A stretch of DNA of 37,052 bases. Origin: CAVURW01 sp963743595 (lineage in GTDB: Bacteria; Verrucomicrobiota; Verrucomicrobiia; Methylacidiphilales; UBA1321). The translations under genes and the position numbers were made by a program. Of this stretch, positions 1-7,399 are shown piece after piece. How positions within the stretch are numbered: position 1 is the stretch's first letter; each line of letters begins with the position of its first letter. The notes under the pieces were generated by a model. The model ran no database searches, was not told where the DNA came from, and saw nothing but the letters and a program-made list of their open reading frames with translations. Location: positions 1-37,052 of the forward strand of contig CAVURW010000142.1 of the NCBI GenBank assembly GCA_963743595.1, read 5' to 3'.

Positions 1-1208
1 GAAATAATCGTCCAGCAGCAAATTCGTCAGCTTCGGATTGTTGTCGTAGGCTTCCTTGATCTTGCCGAGGAAGCGCGAGCGGATGATGCAGCCGCCGCGC
101 CACATCAGCGCGATGCCGCCGTAGTTCAGGTTCCAGCTGTATTCCTTCGCCGCCGCGCGCATGAGCATGTAGCCCTGCGCGTAGCTGACGATTTTCGAGG
201 CGTAAAGCGCGTCGCGGATGTCGGCGATGAACTGCTTTTTCTTTTCGCGGATTCGCGGCGATGCTCGTGAGCGCCGGGCGCGGGCCTTTCAATTTCTTCG
301 CGGCCTTCACGCGCTCGTCCTTCAACGCGGAAACGCAGCGGGAATAAACCGCCTCGGCAATCAGCGTGATCGGGATGCCGAGGTCCTGCGAATTGATGAC
401 CGTCCATTTGCCGGTGCCTTTCTGGCCGGCGGTGTCGAGAATCTTGTCCACGAGCGGCGAGCCGTCCGTGTCCTTGAAGCCGAGGATGTCGCGGGTGATT
501 TCGATCAGATAGGAATCGAGTTCGCCCTTGTTCCATTCGGCGAAAACCTCGTGCATTTCGTCGGCGCGGACATGCCGAGGCCGTTCTTCATGATGTTGTA
601 GGCCTCGCAGATCAACTGCATGTCGCCGTATTCGATGCCGTTGTGGACCATCTTCACGTAATGGCCCGCGCCGCCTTCGCCCACCCAGTCGCAGCACGGC
701 ACATTGCCTTCCACCTTCGCGGAGACGCCCTGGAAAATGTCCTTCACGTGCGGCCACGCGGCGGGCGAACCGCCGGGCATGATGCTCGGGCCGTGACGCG
801 CGCCTTCTTCGCCGCCGCTCACGCCGGTGCCGATGTAAAGCAGGCCCTTGCTCTCGACATATTTCGACGCGGCGGATGGTGTCCTCGAACAGCGAGTTGC
901 CGCCGTCAATGATGATGTCGCCCGGTTCGAGATGCGGCACGAGCTGCTCGATGAATTCGTCCACGGCCTTGCCGGCCTTGACGAGCATCATCACGCGGCG
1001 CGGCTTCTTGAGCTTGGAGACCATTTCCTCGATGCGAATGCGCGCCGAGGACCTTGGTGCCCTTGGCTTCGTTGGCGAGGAAGTGGTCCACTTTCTCGAC
1101 GGTGCGGTTGTAGGCCACGACGGTGAAGCCGTGGTCGTTCATGTTCAGAATGAGATTCTGGCCCATGACGGCCAGACCGATCAGTGCGATGTCAGCTTGT
1201 GGTTCCAT
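1..1208 (-). pseudogene. gnd: 6-phosphogluconate dehydrogenase, frameshifted and 3'-truncated by the window edge
   Basis: Decarboxylating 6-phosphogluconate dehydrogenase converts 6-phosphogluconate to ribulose 5-phosphate with NADP in the cytosolic oxidative pentose phosphate pathway. The N-terminus carries the nucleotide-binding motif GLAVMGQNL. Further on, in other frames, are the IIDGGNS-type segment, the substrate-binding GVSGGEEGARHGPSIMPGG stretch and the catalytic-lysine segment HYVKMVHNGIEYGDMQ. The C-terminal part reads WNLNYGGIALMWRGGCIIRSRF, but the last residues lie beyond the left edge. The protein can only be followed by changing frame at about 1045, 880, 570 and 260. Every conserved block is otherwise intact, so sequencing indels are more likely than genuine decay. 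The start ATG at 1208 is preceded by an AT-rich leader. Family assignment is certain; whether the gene is functional is not. Confidence 0.88.
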
Positions 1209-1389
1209 AAAAAGTTAAAAAATAAATCAGTGAACGAATACGATACAAAATCGCCCGCCGTCTGCCAGCAGTTTTTTGCGCGGAAACCAACCCTCGTTTG
1301 CCACGGAAAATAACACACGCCGGCGATTTCTTTTATCCCGCCAGGACGCCAGGCGCGCAAAGTAATCCTTGTTACCTGGCGTTCACGCC

Positions 1390-3340
1390 TCAACCGCGTT
1401 TTTTCTTCGTCTTCGGCTTGTTGTCCGTGGAACGCTCCCCGGCAGGCTCGTGAAGAATTGCCCGGAGCACCTGAAGCAGGGTTTCGGCGGTGAAGGGCTT
1501 GGAGACAAAGCGCCCGCACCCGAGGCGGAAGGCCTCGGCCTCGGCGCCTTTCATTTCCAGGCCGCTGAAACCGACGATCTTGACTTTCGGATTGACGGCC
1601 TGAAGCGCGGCGATGGTGGCCGGGCCATCCATGACCGGCATGGCCATGTCGGTGATGACCGTGGCGATTTCATCCTGGCGGGTGGTGTAAATCTTGACGG
1701 CGTCGGCGCCGTTGGCGGCCAGCAGGACGCGGTAGCCGAAATCGTTCCAGCATGTGTTTGCGCGATCTCGCGAATGGGTTCCTCGTCGTCCACGACCAGC
1801 ACCAGTTCGTCATGGCCGCGCGGCAGCTGGGATTGTTCCTGCCGGCGCATTTTCCGCGGCCGCCGCGCCGGCGCTGGCGGGAAGATAAACCTTGAAGACG
1901 GTGCCCTTGCCCGGCTCGCTGTAGCAGGTGATGAAGCCGCCGTGGCTCTTGACGATGGCCAGGGTGGTGGACAGGCCCAGCCCGGTGCCCTTGCCCAGCT
2001 CCTTGGTGGTGAAGAACGGCTCGAAAATCCGCTCCTGGATTTCCCGGGACATTCCCGTCCCGGTGTCCTCCACGCTGATGACGACATAGGGCCGGGCCTG
2101 GCATCCAGATTCGCGGCGGCGTAGGCTGCGTCGAGCGTGATGTTTTCCAGGCGGAGTGGACAATTTGCCGCCGCCGGGCATGGCGTCGCGCGCGTTGACG
2201 CAGAGGTTCAGCAGCACCTGGTGGATTTGCGTGGGGTCGCCGGAAACCGTCCAGAGGTCGGTGGCGACTGCAGTTCGAAACTCGCACGGATTTGGGGAAG
2301 GTTTCCTGGACGATCTGCTTGATTTCACGCGCAGATGTGCCTGGGCTGGACGGGATGCGGTCGCCCTTGACTCCGCGGCCAAAGGCCAGCACCTGCTTGA
2401 CCAGGCCGCGCGCCGCGCTTGACGTTGGTCTCCAGGCTGTCCAGCATTTGCTGGCCTTCGGCGTCGGCAATTTTTTCCTTCAACAACTGGACCGAGATGA
2501 GGAGCGGCGTCAGCACGTTGTTGAGGTCGTGCGCGATGCCGCCGGCGAGCGTGCCGATGCTTTCCATGCGCTGGGCGCGCAGGAACTGGGTTTCCAGCTT
2601 TTTCTTTTCGGTGACGTCGCTGAAAATCATGCAGCAGGTGGGGTTCGCCGTTCTGGACGAAATGGCTGAAGTGGCTCACGAGCCAGACCTCCTTGCCAAA
2701 CGAGCTGATGAAATGGGCCTCGCACTGCCGCGGCTCTTTCGTGGCCAGACTTCTTCCGCGATCTGGAACATGCCCGAGGCGCGCCAGGATGCGATGTGCC
2801 GGAAATTCTGCTCCAAAAGCCGGGGCACCGTGCCGTTGAGTATCTTCGCGGCGGTTTCGTTCGCCAGCACGCAGGGGCCGGACGCCTTGAAGGCGACGAT
2901 GCCCACCGCCGCGTCCGAAATGATGGTCCGGTTGAAGTCGAGCGCCTCCTTCATCTGCTGCTCCACCAGCTTGCGTCCGGTGATGTCGCGCGAAATGCCC
3001 ATGATGCCGATGATCTTCCCGGCGCCGTCGAGCCACGGCATTTTCGTGCTGGACACCCACGTGACGTGCCCGGTCCTTCCACTCTTCCCGCTCTTCCTTG
3101 TCAATCATCGGCTGGCCGGTGCGGATGATTTCCTGTTCGTCCTCAAATCGCGGGGCGGGCGTGCGGCTCCCCGAAGAAGTCAAAATCCGTCTTGCCCAGC
3201 CAGTTCATCCGGGGATTTCACGCCAAATTGGGCGGCCAGGGCCTGGCTGCATTTGACAAAGCGGGACTGGATGTCCTTGAAATAAATGTTGTCCGGCGAA
3301 TTATCCAGCAGCACCCGCCACAAATCCCGTTCGCGCGCTG
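1390..3340 (-). pseudogene. Hybrid sensor histidine kinase (PAS-PAS-HisKA-HATPase-REC), 5'-truncated and frameshifted
   Basis: A cytosolic two-component sensor kinase with a fused receiver. Read from its 5' side (high coordinates) it has a PAS domain at about 3340-3180 (LLDNSPDNIYFKDIQSRF) and a second PAS with PAC motif at about 3060-2700 (GIMGISRDITGRK). The HisKA H-box GGIAHDLNNVL lies near 2540. The ATP-binding domain follows at about 2300-1870, with the G1 box DTGTGM and G2 box GLGLST. A receiver domain at about 1830-1390 (VDDEEPIRE, MPVMDG) ends in a lysine-rich tail. No transmembrane segment is visible in what remains. At least five frame changes are needed to read it through, and its N-terminus stops where EF-G sequence begins on the other strand. 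The signal it senses cannot be told. Domain calls are firm; the integrity of the gene is doubtful. Confidence 0.85.
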
Positions 3341-4064
3341 GCATGGGCGAGCTGCACCTCGCCGTCATTCAGGAACGAATCCAGACCCGTTACCGCGTCA
3401 ACACCACCTTTGGTGAACCACAGATCGCGTATCGGGAAACGATACCGTCCCTGCGGTGGGCGAAGGCAAGCAGATCAAGCGCAGCGGTGGTCCCGGCCAA
3501 CACGGCCACGTCATCGTTTCGATTCGACCTGCCGCACGCGACTCCGGTCTTGTCATTACCGACTGCATTGTCGGTGCGACCATTCCGAAGCAGTTCATCG
3601 GCTCGGTACGAAAAGGCATTGAGCAGGCGACCAAATCAGGTCCGCTGGCCGGTGCACCGCTTGTCGATTTCGAAGTCGATATCGTCGGCGGGTCGTACCA
3701 TGACGTTGACTCGAACGATCTCGCGTTTCAAATCGCGGGCAGTTTCGCGTTGAAGGATGCGGTAGCGAAAGCGCGACCGATCATTCTGGAGCCGATCATG
3801 GCGGTGGAATGCTACACGCCCACGGACGGGCAAGGTGACATCATCGGCGATCTGAATCGTCGGCGCGGTCGCATAAAGGAACTCGTTCCGAAGGGTGAAT
3901 TGGTGCTCATCGTCGCGGAGGTCCCGCTCTCTGAGATGTTCGGATATGCTAACGCGATTCGGTCGCTCTCGAAAGGCCGAGCGACGTATGACATGACGCC
4001 GTCGCACTTCGAGCCTGTGCCCCGGGATATTGGCCTGCAAATTCAGGTTAAATCGAAGGGCTGA
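3338..4064 (+). pseudogene. fusA: Elongation factor G (or EF-G paralogue), C-terminal third only
   Basis: EF-G is the ribosomal translocase GTPase. Only domains IV and V are present. The sequence starts at the conserved GMGELHL motif and runs through YRETI, SGGPGQHGHV, the VDSNDLAFQIAG segment and domain V (PIMAVECYTP, PLSEMFGYANAIRSLSKGRATYDM). It stops at 4062-4064 and is followed by a good hairpin terminator. The GTPase domain and domains II-III are absent, because the sequence abuts a minus-strand histidine kinase at about 3340. One frame change is needed near 3451, between YRETIPS and VGEGKQIKRSG. Domain V is somewhat divergent (for example GRIKELVPKGELVLIVAEVP), so a second, non-housekeeping EF-G is possible. 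Cannot be functional as it stands. Confidence 0.85.
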
Positions 4065-4082
4065 GCCATCGGTTAAGTAAGG

Positions 4083-4120
4083 AAAGCCGGGTGAATTTCG
4101 AATGAATTTCATCCGGCTTT
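4083..4120 (+). terminator. Hairpin terminator after the EF-G fragment
   Basis: Inverted repeat with arms AAAGCCGGGTGAATTTC and GAATTTCATCCGGCTTT, pairing over 17 bp with one G-T wobble and one mismatch around a 4-nt loop. It lies 19 bp past the EF-G stop codon and is followed by a short pyrimidine run. It fits an intrinsic terminator, although the T-tract is weak. Confidence 0.75.
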
Positions 4121-4234
4121 CTCATGTCTACTTTCTACAACTCAGGCGTGTTTTCAGACGTCTTCCGGATTGTGCATCTTTCCTACACGACTCTCCTCAC
4201 CACCGCGATCCATTGCGGTTTTAAACGCAGCAGC

Positions 4235-4726
4235 ATGAACGGTCCCAACTGCCTATTTGTAATTTGGGATCAGTGGGCAGATCGTTCGATCTTCGTAACC
4301 CTTTTTGACGAAAACATCTATTTCATCACATTTGCCCCCCAAATTTACCACCTGCGGGAGGCCGCGCAGTTTGGCGATTTCCTGCGTGTACTGAATAAAA
4401 CACGGTACGGAGGCGACGTCCTGCCCGATACCATAATCGAACAATTTCAGCTCACCCAACCGGACAAAAAACTGTGGGTGAGTATTTATCGCTCTTCGTC
4501 AGACCAGGTGCAGAACAGCTGGACTCAGCAGGAGCTGGACGACGAAAACTCGATCATCGCTCAGCTCAAAGAAATCAAGACCCGCCTGAAAACGGCAAAG
4601 GGCGCGGAGAAGAAATTCCTCACCTCACACCTCAATGCACTGGCCTACATCTACCTGAAAAATCATCAGGTCGATTTTCTGGAGTTCGCAAGAACCGGAG
4701 CGGCGAGGAAGAGTAAGTTGTTCTAA
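4235..4726 (+). CDS. Hypothetical protein, unknown function
   Basis: I do not recognise this family. From the ATG at 4235 the protein is 163 residues and begins MNGPNCLFVIWDQWADRSIF. The N-terminal part is aromatic-rich and beta-like. Residues of about 95-145 are charged and likely helical or coiled (ELDDENSIIAQLKEIKTRLKT), followed by an Ala/Leu/Tyr-rich helix. There is no signal peptide or membrane segment. An upstream in-frame ATG at 4124 would add 37 residues, but it sits 3 bp past the EF-G terminator stem, so I prefer 4235; neither start has a clear ribosome-binding site. Its 3' end overlaps the convergent response-regulator gene by 4 bp. Confidence 0.6.
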   Translation: MNGPNCLFVIWDQWADRSIFVTLFDENIYFITFAPQIYHLREAAQFGDFLRVLNKTRYGGDVLPDTIIEQFQLTQPDKKLWVSIYRSSSDQVQNSWTQQELDDENSIIAQLKEIKTRLKTAKGAEKKFLTSHLNALAYIYLKNHQVDFLEFARTGAARKSKLF

Positions 4727-5202
4727 AAAGAACGATTTATGGGATTCAACATCACTGTCGCTGCCCGTCGATCAATGGTCTGGCGATTCACGGGTCTCAC
4801 GATAATCGGGCGTCTCTCGACGGCGATGGAGAGCCCACACGTCTTCAGGGCTTCATGCAAATGTTGACTGCCGATCGGCTTATGAAGAACCAATTGCGCT
4901 CCTGCAGCGAGTGCCAGTTCGATGTTCGCCTGGTCCGCGAAACCCGTGAACAGGAACGCAACGGGATCGGTAGGACCGCAAATCTTTCGGATTTGTCGAA
5001 TCAACGCCACGCCATCCATTTCTGGCATTCTCAAGTCGGTAAGGACTAAATCGAACTCTTGTTCAACTAAAGCTCGCAGGGCAGCTTTACCACTGTTGAC
5101 TTGGTGGGTCTCCCACCCGAAAGACTTAAATAAAAGGGAGAGCGTGAGCAGGGCGGTCTGCTGATCATCCACGAGAAGAACCCGGTTACGTGAGGGAGTC
5201 AT
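4723..5202 (-). CDS. Single-domain response regulator (CheY-like receiver)
   Basis: A phospho-acceptor receiver domain of 159 residues in the cytosol. From the ATG at 5202 the acidic pair is D12-D13 (VLLVDDQQ), the phosphorylation site is D56 in LVLTDLRMPEMDG, the switch threonine is in FLFTGFAD, and the conserved lysine is in VLHKPIG. After the receiver there is only a basic tail of about 40 residues (ERRPIIVRPVNRQTIDRR) and no recognisable output domain. It is therefore CheY-like or an orphan relay protein; its kinase is not identifiable nearby. A GTG at 5214 is an alternative start. It is divergent from the LysR gene, and the intervening 215 bp hold three TGTTACA elements. Confidence 0.88.
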   Translation of the reverse strand: MTPSRNRVLLVDDQQTALLTLSLLFKSFGWETHQVNSGKAALRALVEQEFDLVLTDLRMPEMDGVALIRQIRKICGPTDPVAFLFTGFADQANIELALAAGAQLVLHKPIGSQHLHEALKTCGLSIAVERRPIIVRPVNRQTIDRRAATVMLNPINRSF

Positions 5203-5220
5203 AATTAGGAACACCTACCG

Positions 5221-5323
5221 TGTTACACCGTGAGGCAAACAGAAGGATTTATCGCGTCAGCAATGTTACAGTTATGTGAACTTTTCATGGTGCAAAAGGG
5301 AGCTTAGAACCGATTGTAACATT
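5221..5323. promoter_or_regulatory. Divergent promoter region with three TGTTACA elements
   Basis: Between the response-regulator gene and the LysR gene there is a 9-bp exact inverted repeat, AATGTTACA at 5262-5270 and TGTAACATT at 5315-5323, about five helical turns apart. A third TGTTACA lies at 5221-5227. The spacing suits a pair of operator half-regions for a DNA-looping or tandem-binding regulator, plausibly the LysR protein itself or the response regulator's partner. No factor can be assigned from sequence. Confidence 0.45.
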
Positions 5324-5417
5324 ACCATCGCAAGATCCCCTGCCCGTATTTCGTTGCTCTACGTCTGCTCAAACCCTGCTCTTCCCAGTGACAACCCTTT
5401 CATGGCATGTTGTTTCT

Positions 5418-6326
5418 GTGGATTACCGCCTTCACGTCTTTCGACACGTCGCTGAGAACCTCAACTTTACCCGAGCCTCAAAACTCCTTCACATTTCGCA
5501 ACCTGCCGTCACGCAACACATCAAATTACTGGAAGAAGAGATCGGGCTGCCGCTCTTTAAGCGCTCCGGACGATCGATTCGGCTCTCGAATGCCGGTTGC
5601 CTGTTACTCGAGCACGCCCGGATGATTGAGAAGCTTGCTCGCGAAATTACCCAGGAAATCCATGCGCAGGAAGGCCTGATGCAGGGAGAACTTCACCTCG
5701 GGGCGACCTCCACAATCGCGCAGTACTTGCTTCCGAAGTGGCTCGTGGCTTCGCGTCATCGCTGGCCGAATTTGCGCCTTCAAATCACCGAGGGCAATAC
5801 GCAGGAGGTGGTCAACGCGCTCGTCGAAAACCGTGTGCAATTCAGCCTTATTGAGGGTCGCTACAAGAACCCCGGTTTGAAATCGGAACGACTGCTGCAG
5901 GACGAGATTCTCTGCGTCGCCTCGCCGCGACATCATCTCGCCTCGTGCCGCAACATCTCTCTCAAACAACTGAGCACCACACCCATTCTCTTTCGCGAAA
6001 AAGGTTCAGGCACACGCGATCATGTTGAGGCCGCCCTCGCGCAAAAGGGCCTCGCGCCCGCCGATATGAACATTGACTTGGAGCTCCGGACCAGCGAAGC
6101 GATTAAAGCGGTGATCACCACTGGCCACGGGATCGCGTTTCTGTCAAAGATCGCTATCCAAAAGGAACTGCTCTCCGGCGAACTCGTGCCGATACAGGTC
6201 GCGGGGATGCGGATTGAGCGACCGATTGAGGTGCTCTTTCCGGCAGGCCCGAAACCGACCGGCCCCGCGCAATCGTTCTTGCAACTGGTTCGCGAGATGC
6301 TTCCGAGACCGGTAACGCAACGATAA
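5418..6326 (+). CDS. LysR-family transcriptional regulator, YeiE/CysB-like
   Basis: DNA-binding regulator of 302 residues. The winged helix-turn-helix occupies about residues 1-60 (NFTRASKLLHISQPAVTQHI, then LEEEIGLPLFKRSGRSIRLS). A LysR substrate-binding domain follows from about residue 88 (GELHLGATSTIAQYLLPKWL). I chose GTG 5418 because it gives the usual LysR N-terminus VDYRLHVFRHVAENLNFTRAS; an upstream GTG at 5388 adds ten unconserved residues. It lies 66 bp upstream of, and co-directional with, a YeiH-type transporter. This is the same pairing as yeiE-yeiH in enterobacteria, where YeiE responds to sulfite (established for that family). Control of the transporter gene is inferred from that arrangement. 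Confidence 0.88.
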   Translation: MDYRLHVFRHVAENLNFTRASKLLHISQPAVTQHIKLLEEEIGLPLFKRSGRSIRLSNAGCLLLEHARMIEKLAREITQEIHAQEGLMQGELHLGATSTIAQYLLPKWLVASRHRWPNLRLQITEGNTQEVVNALVENRVQFSLIEGRYKNPGLKSERLLQDEILCVASPRHHLASCRNISLKQLSTTPILFREKGSGTRDHVEAALAQKGLAPADMNIDLELRTSEAIKAVITTGHGIAFLSKIAIQKELLSGELVPIQVAGMRIERPIEVLFPAGPKPTGPAQSFLQLVREMLPRPVTQR

Positions 6327-6392
6327 CTTAAAGTTATCTACTCCAAGTAACCGATATTTTTAAGTTCGCGCAGTCTCGCGTATCCATGAGGC

Positions 6393-7391
6393 ATGCACAA
6401 TACGCACTTCAGAACAGGTGTCGCCCTCACCGCACTCCTCGCCATCGCGGCACTCATGCTCGCGAAGAACCCGTTTCTCGCCACGATCGGGCCACTCTCC
6501 ATTGCGCTGATTTTGGGAATCGCGTGGCGCGCGGCGCTTCACGTGAACCACGAGCAGTTTCCCGGAATCGCTTATTCGGCCCGCGACCTACTCCGGTTGG
6601 GCATCGTCCTGCTCGGCGTTCGGCTCGATTTCGTCCTGTTACGCCATGTTGGAATCGAGCTGGTTGTCCTGGATCTCTCGATTATCACAGTCGGTTTGCT
6701 GCTCATCTCGTACTTGGGTCGAAGGTTCGGTTTGACCGGCGATTTGCCGCTTCTCATCGCCGTGGGCAGTTCGATTTGCGGAGCATCGGCGATCGCTGCA
6801 GTTGCACCAGTGATTCAAGCAAAAGACCGCGACACAAACATTGCCATTCCCATCTGCACACTACTCGGCACCGTCGCTGCACTGCTCTTCACGTTCGCCC
6901 AAACCATAGTTCACCTTCCGCCGCAAACCTACGGCTTGATCACAGGTGCCACGTTACACGAGGTGGCCCAAGTCGCAGCTGCTACCGCCTCGGTACCTGA
7001 CTCGATTTTGACCGGTACCGTCGCGAAACTGTTGCGTGTGGTGCTCCTCATTCCTGTCGTAGCGATTATCGGCTCGCTCCGCGTGACGCACCGACTCAAT
7101 CACACCACGACCGCGCTGCCGAAACCGTGGTTTGTGCTGGGGTTCGTGATCATGGGAATTCTGACCACCACCCTGCGCCACCTCTTCCCCAGCTACGCCT
7201 TGATAACGGAGCCGGTCATCGCACAAATCCTGACACTGGCAAACTTCCTGATGGCGATGGCCATGGCAGGGCTGGGACTTCAGGCCGATCTGCACACGCT
7301 GTCGCGAAATGGGACAGCCGTGGTAGCCGTAGCGACCATTGGCTGGCTCGCTCTACTCGCAGTCGCAGTCGTCATCCTCTGCATCATGTAA
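6393..7391 (+). CDS. YeiH-type putative sulfate/anion exporter, UPF0324 family membrane protein
   Basis: Integral membrane protein of 332 residues with about ten hydrophobic segments. It belongs to the conserved Cons_hypoth698 (UPF0324) family, annotated as putative sulfate exporters. The family signature is seen at about residues 125-150 (AVGSSICGASAIAAVAPVIQ, then KDRDTNIAI), and a later conserved GATLHEVAQVAAA segment is present. The N-terminus MHNTHFRTGVALTALLAIAALMLAKNP is a short cytosolic tail and the first helix. The ATG at 6393 has a purine-rich ATGAGG just upstream. It is preceded by a LysR gene in the same orientation. Substrate is unproven even in model species; sulfite-related anion export is the best guess from context. 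Confidence 0.87.
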   Translation: MHNTHFRTGVALTALLAIAALMLAKNPFLATIGPLSIALILGIAWRAALHVNHEQFPGIAYSARDLLRLGIVLLGVRLDFVLLRHVGIELVVLDLSIITVGLLLISYLGRRFGLTGDLPLLIAVGSSICGASAIAAVAPVIQAKDRDTNIAIPICTLLGTVAALLFTFAQTIVHLPPQTYGLITGATLHEVAQVAAATASVPDSILTGTVAKLLRVVLLIPVVAIIGSLRVTHRLNHTTTALPKPWFVLGFVIMGILTTTLRHLFPSYALITEPVIAQILTLANFLMAMAMAGLGLQADLHTLSRNGTAVVAVATIGWLALLAVAVVILCIM

Positions 7392-7399
7392 GGAGCTCG

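Noticed and set aside
218..1313. Plus-strand frames opposite gnd
   Set aside because: The minus strand encodes clear gnd motifs throughout; these frames exist because of high GC.
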